Assembly: GCA_028289445.1 (NCBI GenBank)
Contig: JANQPO010000010.1
Coordinates: 19,513 to 83,512, forward strand
Source: Tepidamorphaceae bacterium
GTDB taxonomy: Bacteria; Pseudomonadota; Alphaproteobacteria; Rhizobiales; JAKSCL01
Length of the DNA stretch: 64,000 nucleotides
Direction of reading: 5' to 3'
Positions within the stretch are counted from its first letter, which is position 1. Every line of letters begins with the position of its first letter. The position numbers and the translations under genes are program-made. Positions 9,839 through 17,938 of this stretch are shown here, piece after piece. Under the pieces are notes generated by a model. The model was not told the origin of the DNA. It searched no databases and saw only the letters and a program-made list of their open reading frames with translations.

Positions 9839-10894
9839 TTATGGAAACAGCGGCGCCTGCTCCAATCCGGTCGTCTCCGGCAAGCCCATCATCACGTTGA
9901 GGTTCTGGATTGCCTGGCCGGCTGAGCCTTTGACCAGGTTGTCCAGCGTCGCAACGACGATCGCCCGTCCGGCGATGCGGTCGTCGAAGGCGTTGAGCAG
10001 GCAGTGATTGGAGCCGCGTACCATCTGGGTGGACGGCGCCACGCCTTCCGGCAGAACGTGAACGAAGGGCTCGTCAGCATAGACCGCCTGCCATGCCGAG
10101 CGGATGTCGCCGGCCGTCTTGCCTTGGGGGAGGCGCACATAGATCGTCAACAGCTCGCCCCGGCTCATCGGAACGAGATGCGGCGTGAAGCTGATCGTCG
10201 TATCGGTGGCCGACGCGGCCGACAATTCCTGTTCGATCTCCGGCATATGCCGATGCGTGGTTACCGCATAGGGCGACAGGCCCTCCCCGGCCTCGCAAAA
10301 CAGCGTGTTTTCCTTCAGGCCCCGCCCGGCGCCGGACACACCCGATTTGGCGTCAATCACGATATCATCCATATCGACCACCCCTCCGCGCGCAAGGGGA
10401 AGGAGGGCCAGGAGAACGGCGGTTGGGTAGCAGCCAGGACAGGCAACGAGGCGCGCGTCGGCAATAGCCGCGCGATTGTGCTCCGTCAGTCCGTAGACGG
10501 CCTCCGGTTGCACATCCATCGCCGTATGGGGGCGGCCGTACCAGGTTTCGTAGACATCTGGATCCCGCAACCTAAAGTCCGCGGACATGTCCACGAACCG
10601 AACATGCTTGTGCGCATCGAGCACGCCTTTCGCGATCTCCTGCGTCGTTCCATGCGGCAGTCCGCACATGACGACATCGACGGCGGACCAATCCGCTTCG
10701 TCGATCCGGGTCAGATCCGGCAGGTGCGCGATCGCCAGATGCGGAAAGACCGTCGCCATCGGCTTTCCGGCATGGGTGTTGGCGGTGAGCGCGGCGATCT
10801 CCAGGTTGGGATGCGTAAGCGCCAGGCGCACGGCGTCCGCGCCCGTATAGCCGGATGCCCCCAAAACGCCGATCTTGATTTTCGCGTCAACCAT
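9839..10894 (-). CDS. argC: N-acetyl-gamma-glutamyl-phosphate reductase
   Basis: Third enzyme of arginine biosynthesis, NADPH-dependent. The 351-residue product shows a Rossmann start IGVLGASGYTGADAVRL and the catalytic cysteine motif VACPGCYPTA. PHGTTQEIA and SADFRLRD are also family signatures. The ATG at 10894 is favoured over 10924. It lies downstream of rpsI on the same strand but is separated from it by a strong terminator, so it is probably expressed from its own promoter in the short gap. Next to argC is the usual location of rpsI-rplM in this group. Confidence 0.95.
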   Translation of the reverse strand: MVDAKIKIGVLGASGYTGADAVRLALTHPNLEIAALTANTHAGKPMATVFPHLAIAHLPDLTRIDEADWSAVDVVMCGLPHGTTQEIAKGVLDAHKHVRFVDMSADFRLRDPDVYETWYGRPHTAMDVQPEAVYGLTEHNRAAIADARLVACPGCYPTAVLLALLPLARGGVVDMDDIVIDAKSGVSGAGRGLKENTLFCEAGEGLSPYAVTTHRHMPEIEQELSAASATDTTISFTPHLVPMSRGELLTIYVRLPQGKTAGDIRSAWQAVYADEPFVHVLPEGVAPSTQMVRGSNHCLLNAFDDRIAGRAIVVATLDNLVKGSAGQAIQNLNVMMGLPETTGLEQAPLFP

Positions 10895-10931
10895 CTCGCT
10901 TCTCCCGTGGCCGGTATCGGCCAATTCCAGT

Positions 10932-10964
10932 CAAAAGAAAAGGGCGGGCCCGAAGGCCCGCCCT
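10932..10964 (-). terminator. Rho-independent terminator after rpsI
   Basis: The minus strand reads a 10-bp perfect stem AGGGCGGGCC/GGCCCGCCCT around the loop TTCG, followed by TTTTCTTTT. It stands 22 bp after the rpsI stop codon and ends the rplM-rpsI transcript before argC. Confidence 0.93.
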
Positions 10965-10986
10965 GCGTGTTCCGTCCGTTGGCGCT

Positions 10987-11478
10987 TTAGCGCTTGGAGA
11001 ACTGGAAGCTGCGGCGTGCCTTCGCCTTGCCGTATTTCTTTCGCTCCACGACGCGCGCGTCGCGGGTCAAGAAACCGCCCTTCTTAAGGGTGCCGCGCAG
11101 TTCGGGCTCGTAGTGGGTGAGCGCTTTGGAGATGCCGTGGCGCACCGCGCCGGCCTGACCGGAGAGACCGCCGCCGGACACTGTGCACATGACGTCATAT
11201 TGGTCCTTGCGGCCGGCTGCCTCGAAGGGCTGCTGCAACAGCATCTGCAGGACCGGGCGACCGAAATACTCGTTCACGTCTTTCTTGTTGACGACGATGC
11301 GCCCGGCACCGGGCTTGAGCCAGACGCGAGCGACCGCATCCTTACGCTTGCCGGTGGCATAGGCGCGGCCGTGTTCATCAAGCTTTTGCTCGTAGACCGG
11401 CGCGTCGTCGACGGCAGCCGGGGCTTGGCCCATGGCCTCGCCGAGGTCTTCAAGCGACTGGACTTCTTGTTCGGCCAT
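10987..11478 (-). CDS. rpsI: 30S ribosomal protein S9
   Basis: Small-subunit protein that contacts the P-site tRNA through its C-terminal tail. The core is typical ([26 protein letters not shown]), and the protein ends in the diagnostic [11 protein letters not shown]. It carries an N-terminal extension of about 35 acidic residues ([15 protein letters not shown]), common in alphaproteobacteria. It begins 2 bp after rplM and shares its promoter. Confidence 0.98.
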   Translation of the reverse strand: MAEQEVQSLEDLGEAMGQAPAAVDDAPVYEQKLDEHGRAYATGKRKDAVARVWLKPGAGRIVVNKKDVNEYFGRPVLQMLLQQPFEAAGRKDQYDVMCTVSGGGLSGQAGAVRHGISKALTHYEPELRGTLKKGGFLTRDARVVERKKYGKAKARRSFQFSKR

Positions 11479-11480
11479 CG

Positions 11481-11942
11481 TCAGGCCCTCACATTCTTAG
11501 AGTTGAGCGAAGCGATATCGAGCGCTTCGGGATTCTGCGCCGCGTGCGGATGCTCGGCGCCGGCATAGACCCGCATGTTCTTGAACTGGCGGCGGCCCAG
11601 CGGTCCGCGCGGCAACATGCGTTCAACCGCCTTTTCGATAATCCGCTCGGGGAACCGGCCGTTTATGATCTGCCCGGCCGTCTGCTGCTTGATGCCGCCA
11701 GGGTAGCCGGTGTGACGGTAATAAATCTTGTCGCTCAGCTTGTTGCCGGTGAAGACCGCTTTTTCCGCGTTCACCACGATGACGTTGTCGCCGCAATCCA
11801 TGTGCGGCGTGAAGGTCGGCAGATGCTTGCCGCGCAGGCGCATCGCGATCAATGAGGCCAACCGACCGACGACCAATCCTTCGGCGTCGATCAAGACCCA
11901 TTTCTTTTCGATGTCGCCGGCTTTCGCCGAATAGGTCGACAT
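11481..11942 (-). CDS. rplM: 50S ribosomal protein L13
   Basis: 153-residue large-subunit protein. The sequence has the family landmarks [33 protein letters not shown] and [14 protein letters not shown] [16 protein letters not shown]. The ATG at 11942 yields [15 protein letters not shown], the normal N-terminus; ten more codons upstream are open but not family-like. It is first in the rplM-rpsI operon, with a clear promoter about 70-100 bp upstream. Confidence 0.98.
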   Translation of the reverse strand: MSTYSAKAGDIEKKWVLIDAEGLVVGRLASLIAMRLRGKHLPTFTPHMDCGDNVIVVNAEKAVFTGNKLSDKIYYRHTGYPGGIKQQTAGQIINGRFPERIIEKAVERMLPRGPLGRRQFKNMRVYAGAEHPHAAQNPEALDIASLNSKNVRA

Positions 11943-12010
11943 GGGTAAAATCCTTGAAACTTTGGATCGCAAAAGACCGGCGCGTGGCGGCGCCGGCCCT
12001 CGTTGCGTGC

Positions 12011-12039
12011 GATTTATGGGAGCCGCCCAAGCCTGTCAA
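12011..12039 (-). promoter_or_regulatory. Promoter of rplM-rpsI
   Basis: On the minus strand a perfect -35 TTGACA (12039-12034), a 17-bp spacer and -10 TAAATC (12016-12011) lie about 70 bp upstream of the rplM start. This is the best sigma-70-type match in the first 25 kb. Confidence 0.85.
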
Positions 12040-12090
12040 GCGCAATCTTAAAGCGCTTATTTATCATAGACTTGCGATTGAGGTATTATT

Positions 12091-12534
12091 TTACCGCATT
12101 TCGCGTGGCGGAATGGAATAGGTGCCGGTGGCGTGCGCGACCGGGTCGTTCTCGCCGTCGGAGTAAATGGCCACCTCCCCGACCGCGAGTCGAGCGCCGA
12201 GCTTCAAGAGCCGGCACTTGGCGACCAGGTCGCGCTGGCTCGGCTTGCGCAGGAAATTGATCGTGAGCGACGTGGTCACCGCCAGTCCCTTCTTACCGAT
12301 CTGTCCGAGCACGGCGACATAAAGCGCCAGATCCGACAGCGTGAACATGGTGGGCCCGGAGATCGTACCGCCAGGGCGCAAATGGCGGTCGGAGACGACC
12401 AGGCGCAGGCGCGCGGTCATTGGACCAACGGCCTCGACGATCCAGGTATCGCCGTTCTCGTAGACCTGCGGGAAGACCTCGCGGAGATAGTCCTCGATTT
12501 CGGACACGGTCAACGCCGTTGCCGATTCCGTCAT
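12091..12534 (-). CDS. PaaI-family hotdog thioesterase
   Basis: 147-residue single hotdog-domain protein that probably hydrolyses an acyl-CoA thioester. The segment RPGGTISGPTMFTLSDLALY corresponds to the central helix with the catalytic Asp, and AVTTSLTINFLRKPSQ is the following strand pair. The start at 12534 gives MTESATALTVSEIED; 84 further in-frame codons upstream run under the neighbouring gene and look like shadow. It is divergent from the crotonase gene 73 bp away, suggesting linked acyl-CoA functions. The substrate cannot be told. Confidence 0.85.
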   Translation of the reverse strand: MTESATALTVSEIEDYLREVFPQVYENGDTWIVEAVGPMTARLRLVVSDRHLRPGGTISGPTMFTLSDLALYVAVLGQIGKKGLAVTTSLTINFLRKPSQRDLVAKCRLLKLGARLAVGEVAIYSDGENDPVAHATGTYSIPPREMR

Positions 12535-12607
12535 TTGCGCCGCCCTGCTCCATGTATAGAGTGCGGGTCCTAACAAGGAACGAGCGATCCTGAAAGTGTG
12601 ACGATCG

Positions 12608-13423
12608 ATGAGCAGTCTTCCTGAAGCGGCCGCGCCATTGGTCTTGTCCGAGCGGACAGGCCGAATTGCGCGGCTGACATTGAACAACCCGCGCGCGCTC
12701 AATGCGCTCTCGACGGCAATGTTGGATGCGCTCCATGACGCTCTTGCCGAGGCGACCAGCGATCCAGCCGTCAAGGTCGTCGTCATCGATGCGCAGGGGC
12801 GCGGGTTCTGCGCCGGCCATGATTTGAAGGAAATGACGCGGCATCGCGGCGATCCCGATCAAGGTCGCGCGTTCTATGAGGCGCTGTTTGCGCGCTGCAC
12901 CAAGGTGATGCTTGCGATCACCCGTGCACCCGTACCGGTGATCGCGGCTGTCCACGGCATCGCGACAGCCGCCGGCTGCCAGTTGGTTGCCGCGTGCGAC
13001 ATGGTCGTTGCCTCGAGCGAAGCGCGGTTTGGCGTCAACGGCGTCGATGCCGGGCTCTTCTGCTCGACGCCCCTGGTGGCGTTGTCGCGGGCCATTCCGG
13101 CCAAGGCAGCGATGGAGATGCTGGTGCTGGGCGAGATCATCGATGCGGAGCGCGCCGAACGGCTAGGGCTCGTCAACCGGGTCACCTCGCCCGATGCCCT
13201 GCATGAGACTGCCATGGCGATGGCCGAGCGCGCAGCCCAGAAGTCGCGTGCCGTCGTGTCGCTCGGAAAAACCGCGTTCTACGAACAAATCGATATGGAC
13301 CTCGACGCGGCCTATGCCCACACCTGCAAGGTGATCGTCGACAATATGATGATGGATTCGGCCAAAGAGGGCATCGCCGCGTTCATCGACAAGCGCCCGC
13401 CGCAATGGCCGGACGACGTATGA
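12608..13423 (+). CDS. Enoyl-CoA hydratase/isomerase family protein (ECHDC3-like)
   Basis: 271-residue crotonase-fold protein. The oxyanion-hole regions FCAGHDLKEM and HGIATAAGCQLVAACD are conserved. The two catalytic glutamates of canonical hydratases are not: GCEL is GCQL here, and the PEITLG-type segment is GVNGVDAGLF. The reaction is therefore unlikely to be classical 2-enoyl-CoA hydration; ECHDC3-type relatives share this pattern. Its stop overlaps the start of the CoA-binding protein (ATGA), so the two are translationally coupled and probably act on related CoA substrates. Confidence 0.85.
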   Translation: MSSLPEAAAPLVLSERTGRIARLTLNNPRALNALSTAMLDALHDALAEATSDPAVKVVVIDAQGRGFCAGHDLKEMTRHRGDPDQGRAFYEALFARCTKVMLAITRAPVPVIAAVHGIATAAGCQLVAACDMVVASSEARFGVNGVDAGLFCSTPLVALSRAIPAKAAMEMLVLGEIIDAERAERLGLVNRVTSPDALHETAMAMAERAAQKSRAVVSLGKTAFYEQIDMDLDAAYAHTCKVIVDNMMMDSAKEGIAAFIDKRPPQWPDDV

Positions 13424-13941
13424 ACCACGACCATTACTCAGACACCTATGTTCGAGGCATTCTGCGCGACGTGAAGACGGTGGCGGTGGTCGGCGCATCG
13501 ATGAATTCGATCCGGCCCAGCTACTTCGTTGTCAAATACCTGATCGACAAGGGCTTCACGGTGTTTCCCGTTAATCCGGGCCATGCCGGCAAGGCGCTTC
13601 TGGGACAGACGGTCTATGCATCGCTTCAAGACGTCCCAGAGCCAATCGACATGGTGGATATCTTCCGCAACTCGGAGGCCGCCGGTCCGGTCGTCGACGA
13701 GTCGATGGCGCTACGGCCGATACCGAAGGTTATCTGGATGCAGCTCACCGTCCGCAATGACGAGGCGGCGGCCAAAGCGGAAGCCGCAGGGATCAAGGTC
13801 GTGATGGACCGTTGTCCGAAGATCGAATACGGCCGGCTGTCCGGAGAGATCGGCTGGATGGGCGTCAACAGCGGCGTCGTATCGGCCAAACGCCCGGTGC
13901 GGCGGTCAACGGGATTTCAGCATCTGGGTTTGCGGAAGTAA
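13420..13941 (+). CDS. CoA-binding domain protein (YccU type)
   Basis: 173-residue stand-alone CoA_binding domain, the module that forms the nucleotide-binding half of succinyl-CoA synthetase alpha. VAVVGASMNSIRPSYFV is the glycine-rich loop, followed by FPVNPGHAG and the conserved MDRCPKIEYGRL near the C-terminus. It has no ligase partner domain. The ATG at 13420 overlaps the stop of the crotonase gene. Function of this family is undefined; CoA or acyl-CoA binding is inferred from the fold. Confidence 0.85.
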   Translation: MNHDHYSDTYVRGILRDVKTVAVVGASMNSIRPSYFVVKYLIDKGFTVFPVNPGHAGKALLGQTVYASLQDVPEPIDMVDIFRNSEAAGPVVDESMALRPIPKVIWMQLTVRNDEAAAKAEAAGIKVVMDRCPKIEYGRLSGEIGWMGVNSGVVSAKRPVRRSTGFQHLGLRK

Positions 13942-14000
13942 TCGCGGGTTTGATCGACAGCAATGCGAAAACGGCGTTGCGGAGACAGACTCCTGACATT

Positions 14001-14555
14001 GTGAAAATTCTCATCGTCTATGGCACGACCGAGGGCCAGACGCGCAAGATCGCGCGGTTCCTGACCGATCGGTTCACCGATGCCGGCCACACCGTTGAAC
14101 TCTCCGACGCGACCGAACCGGGTGACATCGATCCTTCGCGCTTCGACAAGGCGATCCTCGCGGCCTCCGTTCATGTCGGAGAGTATCAATCCGGCATCGT
14201 CCATTTTGCCACCGCACACTGCGCGGCGCTTTCGGCGATGCCATCGGCCTTTCTATCCGTCTCGCTGGCTGCCGCCAGCGACGATCCAGACGAACTGCAA
14301 GACATTGAGCGCATTGCGCGAGATTTCACCGAAAAGACCGGCTGGGCTCCGGGCAAGATCGTTCATGTCGTCGGTGCCTTTCGGTTCACCCGCTACGATT
14401 TCTTCAAGGCTTGGACGATGCGTTACATCGCGTCGCGCAAAGGCGTGACCGTCGATCCAAAGGAGGATCTGGAACTGACGGACTGGGATGCGCTTTCCCA
14501 ATTCGCGGCCGAATTTGCGCCCCACGGGGCCACGGGAACCTTCGCGACCGATTGA
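14001..14555 (+). CDS. Flavodoxin-domain protein, HemG-like protoporphyrinogen dehydrogenase
   Basis: 184-residue flavodoxin-fold protein starting at GTG 14001. The FMN phosphate loop ILIVYGTTEGQTRKIA is near-canonical. Length, the internal segment AAASDDPDELQDIERIA, and the C-terminal RYDFFKAWTMRYIASRKG resemble HemG, the quinone-linked protoporphyrinogen IX dehydrogenase. The upstream in-frame region reads 63 more codons but lies inside the previous gene. HemG activity is a family inference; a general flavodoxin-type reductase is the alternative. Confidence 0.72.
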   Translation: MKILIVYGTTEGQTRKIARFLTDRFTDAGHTVELSDATEPGDIDPSRFDKAILAASVHVGEYQSGIVHFATAHCAALSAMPSAFLSVSLAAASDDPDELQDIERIARDFTEKTGWAPGKIVHVVGAFRFTRYDFFKAWTMRYIASRKGVTVDPKEDLELTDWDALSQFAAEFAPHGATGTFATD

Positions 14556-14625
14556 CTGATTGATTGAGCACAAAGGGCTGGGATCCTGGCGCGGTAGTCT
14601 GACGTCCTCTGATCGGAGGCTCGGC

Positions 14626-15357
14626 ATGATCGACGCACCTACACCGGAACACTCTCACGATCCCCAGGCGATTGCCGCCCGACTCCGCCACGGACACCGC
14701 CCCAGTTACTTGTCGGATTGGATCTATGGCGGCATCGACGGTGCGATCACAACGTTCGCAATCGTCGCCGGAAGCCTCGGCGCCGACTTGTCGCATCGCG
14801 TGATCTTGATCCTCGGCTTCGCCAACCTCCTGGCCGACGGATTTTCCATGGCCGCGGCCAATTTCGCCAGCACACGAGCCGACAATGATGCCGCGACGCA
14901 ATTGCGAGCGGTCGAGGAACGTCATATCCGCGTCGCCCCGACCGGCGAAACGGAGGAGATCCGTCAGATTTTCGCGGCCAAGGGATTTTCCGGCGCCCTT
15001 TTGGAGGACATCGTCTCGATCATCACGGCGGACAAGACGAGGTGGATCGAAACGATGATGACGGAGGAATATGGGATCGCGCCTGTTCGACGGCACCCGC
15101 TGACGGCGGCCCTCGCGACGTTTTTGGGATTTATGGCGTGCGGCATCGTTCCCCTTATTCCCTTCATCTCCGGATTGTCGCAGGCACCGGACTTCGCCGT
15201 TGGGCTGACCGCGGCCGTTTTTTTCGCGATCGGGATCGCCAAATCAAAATGGTCCTCGATGTCTTGGTGGTTGTCGGGCGTGGAAACACTCGCCATCGGC
15301 GTCGGCGCCGCCGGTCTGGCCTACTCGATCGGAGACTTTTTGAACGGTTTCCTATAG
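14626..15357 (+). CDS. VIT1/CCC1-family membrane transporter
   Basis: 243 residues with the VIT1/CCC1 layout: TM1 YGGIDGAITTFAIVAG, TM2 LILGFANLLADGFSMAAANF, a soluble helical region rich in Glu (EERHIRVAPTGETEEIRQIF), then three C-terminal TM segments. Family members move Fe(II) or Mn(II) across membranes. The start at 14626 has a GGAGG site 6 bp upstream, which decides against the earlier ATG at 14560. No regulator is nearby. The metal is not identifiable from sequence. Confidence 0.85.
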   Translation: MIDAPTPEHSHDPQAIAARLRHGHRPSYLSDWIYGGIDGAITTFAIVAGSLGADLSHRVILILGFANLLADGFSMAAANFASTRADNDAATQLRAVEERHIRVAPTGETEEIRQIFAAKGFSGALLEDIVSIITADKTRWIETMMTEEYGIAPVRRHPLTAALATFLGFMACGIVPLIPFISGLSQAPDFAVGLTAAVFFAIGIAKSKWSSMSWWLSGVETLAIGVGAAGLAYSIGDFLNGFL

Positions 15358-15362
15358 ACTGC

Positions 15363-15848
15363 ATGGCAGTTGCGTTCGGAGAGACCCCTGTGTCGCGTAT
15401 TCTGGGACTGTTCGACTTCCCGCCGGTGTGGCTGGCGCTTGGCCTTGTGCTGATGTGGGCCATCGATCGCTATGTGCCCATCGCCGATTGGCCCTATCAA
15501 TACACACGGACGCCTGGCTGGATCATCATCGCCGCCGCGATCGCGCTGACGGCCTGGGCGGCCTTTCCGTTCGCACGGTCGGGAACGTCGATCGTGCCGC
15601 GCCGACGCCCGGTAATCATGATCACCCACGGTCCCTATCGCATCAGCCGCAATCCCATCTACCTTGCCGATGTGCTTGCCATGGCGGGCTTCGGGCTTGT
15701 GCTCGCTTCGACGCTTTCATTCCTCGTCATCCCCCTCTTCATTGCCGTGATCGAACGACGGTTCATCGCCGATGAAGAGTCGACGCTGCATCTGGCTTTT
15801 GGGCGGGACTACGAGATTTATGCCGGCCGGACGCGACGCTGGATTTGA
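15363..15848 (+). CDS. Isoprenylcysteine methyltransferase-like membrane methyltransferase
   Basis: Small integral membrane protein (up to 161 residues) with three to four TM segments. It carries the ICMT/PEMT SAM-binding signature THGPYRISRNPIYLADVL, followed by a hydrophobic pair and a C-terminal ERRFIADEES..FG.DYEIY motif. Bacterial members methylate lipids or unknown substrates. Two starts are possible: ATG 15363, or GTG 15390, the latter preceded by GGAGAG at suitable distance. It follows the VIT1-type gene by 5 bp and is probably in one transcript with it. Confidence 0.82.
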   Translation: MAVAFGETPVSRILGLFDFPPVWLALGLVLMWAIDRYVPIADWPYQYTRTPGWIIIAAAIALTAWAAFPFARSGTSIVPRRRPVIMITHGPYRISRNPIYLADVLAMAGFGLVLASTLSFLVIPLFIAVIERRFIADEESTLHLAFGRDYEIYAGRTRRWI

Positions 15849-16032
15849 TCGCCAGACACAGCGCGTCGGGACCCGGAAAACGAGCCCTTCGATTGTTTCA
15901 CAACTGTTAGCTCGCTAACGGCGAGATCGTCTCCGCGTTCCTATGGCCAATGGGGAGGGATTTCGGGCCCGCCTGCACAGACTCGCGGCCGTCATCGTCT
16001 TGCGCATCGGGCCAGCCGATAAGGGATAGTGA

Positions 16033-16242
16033 ATGATAAGAGCAATCGACGGGGGGTTTGATCGACGAATGCGGCCCAGCGAAAGCGATAGGCCGATGCT
16101 CGGCGACGGCATCGCCGACGCATCGATACGACCGACGCGCCCCGCGCCGGAGATCGCGATGCTGCGCCGCAAGTTTCGTTCGAAGTTCGGGCGAGATCCG
16201 CGAGACTACAAGGAACTCCAGGAGTGGTGGAACTCGATCTGA
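16033..16242 (+). CDS. Small basic protein of a WW-ended pair, unknown (copy 1)
   Basis: 69-residue reading frame with a good ribosome site AAGGGA 7 bp before ATG 16033. The last 25 residues, RKFRSKFGRDPRDYKELQE followed by WWNSI, are rich in Arg/Lys and aromatic residues and match the C-terminus of the next small gene. This shared end supports both as real coding sequence. The first 40 residues look low in structure. I recognise no family; the charge suggests nucleic-acid or protein binding, which is inference only. Confidence 0.55.
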   Translation: MIRAIDGGFDRRMRPSESDRPMLGDGIADASIRPTRPAPEIAMLRRKFRSKFGRDPRDYKELQEWWNSI

Positions 16243-16266
16243 GACGGATCGAGGACCGGCCGAGTC

Positions 16267-16470
16267 ATGGGATTGGGGTTATCAAAGGACTATTGCGCGC
16301 TGCTGGAAACTTGGGGGTACGCCACCGACGGTACCGGCGCCAATCCCGCTGGCGTGAGCGGCAATCCGGTCTCAAAGGAATGGGAAAAGATCTACATGCG
16401 ATTTCGCGAAAGCAAGAAACGCAATCCGCGCAGCTTTCTCGAATTGCGGGTCTGGTGGGATCGATACTGA
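16267..16470 (+). CDS. Small basic protein of a WW-ended pair, unknown (copy 2)
   Basis: 67-residue reading frame 24 bp after copy 1. Its end, RFRESKKRNPRSFLELRV followed by WWDRY, aligns with the end of copy 1 over the pattern R[DN]PR.[YF].ELxxWW[DN]. The N-terminal part (GLSKDYCALLETWGYATDG) differs, so the two are diverged tandem paralogues. No typical ribosome site is close to ATG 16267, so it may be translated by coupling. No family recognised. Confidence 0.55.
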   Translation: MGLGLSKDYCALLETWGYATDGTGANPAGVSGNPVSKEWEKIYMRFRESKKRNPRSFLELRVWWDRY

Positions 16471-16538
16471 CTCCGGCCGGCTGAGCCTCTTCGACAACCG
16501 ACTTGTGTCGATCGCCCGGACCGGTGTTAGATTGACAT

Positions 16539-17669
16539 ATGAACGATCCGTCTTTCACGCTTGGCGTTGAAGAGGAATATCTCCTCATCGACAAGAAAAC
16601 CCGTGGGCTTGCCGCGAATCCGCCGGGCGAGTTCATGGAAGAATGCGAGAAGCGGCTCGGCTCCGCCGTCTCGCCAGAGTTCCTCCGCTGCCAGGTCGAG
16701 ATCGGCACGCACGTATGCGAAACCGTTAGCGAGGCGCGCGAGGCGCTTGCCCATTTGCGCGGCACAATCGGCGAAGTGGCGGCCGACTACGCATTGGCGC
16801 CGCTTGCCGTCTCGACCCACCCGTTCGCCGACTGGAGCGACCTGCTTCACACCGACAAGCAGCGCTACAATGAGCTTGCCGCCGACCTGCAGGTCGTCGT
16901 TCGCCGGCTGATGATCTGTGGCATGCATGTCCACATCGCTATTGAGGACGAAGCGGCGCGGGTCGATATCTTCAACCAACTCAGCTACTTCATCCCGCAC
17001 CTTTTGGCACTATCGACATCCTCGCCGTTTTGGCGCGGCAACCAGACCGGCCTGAAGTCGTATCGCCTTTCCGTCTTCAACGAATTGCCGCGCACCGGCC
17101 TGCCGGAGAATTTCGATTCACCTGGCGAGTACCACCGCACCGTCGAGACCCTGGTAAAAGCAGGCGTCATCGAGGACGCGACCAAGGTGTGGTGGGACCT
17201 GCGGCTGTCGGCGCGGTTTCCGACGCTGGAATTGCGCATTCCCGATGTCTGCACGCGGCTCGACGATGCCATTGCGATTGCCGCGATGATGCGTTGCATC
17301 GCCCGCATGCTCTATCGCCTGCGTCGCAACAATCAGCGGTGGCGTCGGTACTCGCGGTTCCTGGTGGATGAAAACCGCTGGCTTGCACAGCGCCACGGCG
17401 TGAAGGGCCATATGATCGATTTCGGCAAAGGCGCCTGCGTGCCCTACGCCGATCTTGTCGGCGAACTGATCGAGTTGGTCGAGGAAGATGCCGCGTTCTT
17501 TGGGTGCCAGGCGGCGGTCGAGCATACCCGCGCCATCGTCGCCGAGGGCACCAGCGCCGACCGGCAATTGGAGCGCTATGCGGCCGAGAAGGAAAAAGGC
17601 GCGGACGATGATGCGGCCCTGAAAGCCGTTGTCGACGATATCGCTGAGGAGACGTTGCGGGGCGTCTGA
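16539..17669 (+). CDS. YbdK-family carboxylate-amine ligase (GCS2 type)
   Basis: 376-residue member of the glutamate-cysteine ligase 2 family. FTLGVEEEYLLID at the N-terminus is the nucleotide/metal-binding signature, and GMHVHIAIEDE, FPTLELRIPDVCTR and W.A.RHG-like LAQRHGVKGHMIDF are family landmarks. These enzymes form a gamma-glutamyl or related amide bond at low rate in vitro; the in-vivo substrate is generally unknown. It stands alone between the small gene pair and a convergent glutathione reductase gene. Confidence 0.88.
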   Translation: MNDPSFTLGVEEEYLLIDKKTRGLAANPPGEFMEECEKRLGSAVSPEFLRCQVEIGTHVCETVSEAREALAHLRGTIGEVAADYALAPLAVSTHPFADWSDLLHTDKQRYNELAADLQVVVRRLMICGMHVHIAIEDEAARVDIFNQLSYFIPHLLALSTSSPFWRGNQTGLKSYRLSVFNELPRTGLPENFDSPGEYHRTVETLVKAGVIEDATKVWWDLRLSARFPTLELRIPDVCTRLDDAIAIAAMMRCIARMLYRLRRNNQRWRRYSRFLVDENRWLAQRHGVKGHMIDFGKGACVPYADLVGELIELVEEDAAFFGCQAAVEHTRAIVAEGTSADRQLERYAAEKEKGADDDAALKAVVDDIAEETLRGV

Positions 17670-17682
17670 TCAAACACGTCAC

Positions 17683-17712
17683 GAACCGGAGAGATTGAAT
17701 CCGGTTCTTTCG
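17683..17712 (+). terminator. Probable terminator after the YbdK-type gene
   Basis: A 7-bp stem GAACCGG/CCGGTTC (17683-17689 with 17701-17707), an 11-nt loop and a short TTTCG tail follow the stop codon by 13 bp. The weak U-tract lowers confidence. Confidence 0.5.
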
Positions 17713-17761
17713 CTAAGCCCCTGAAACAGAGTCGAATTCCGCGTTCAGGATCAAGCGCCAG

Positions 17762-17935
17762 GACGGGATGGGTTCATATTAGATCGTTCCCGTACTTCGT
17801 CATGCCGGGCGCGGTGCAGCACCTTGGTAATGCAACGCAGAACCGGGATCGCATTGTCAACAACGCAGGTGCCATACATCGAACGATCCCGGATCAGCGC
17901 AGCAGCAATTCATGCCGCAGCGCGTCCGGGACGAC
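17762..17935 (+). repeat. Interspersed BIME-like element, copy 1
   Basis: Member of a five-copy family in this window (others at 24557, 30491, 33966, 61824). The core 17799-17935 (137 bp) is two palindromes head to head: GTCAT.CCGGG...CCGGGATC, a spacer of about 40 bp, then GATCCCGG...CCGGGACGAC. A left arm GGGATG...CGTTCCC adds a third hairpin. It ends 3 bp before the gor stop codon, between two convergent genes. Here, unlike the other four copies, the left arm points away from the adjacent stop. Confidence 0.9.
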
Positions 17936-17938
17936 ACT

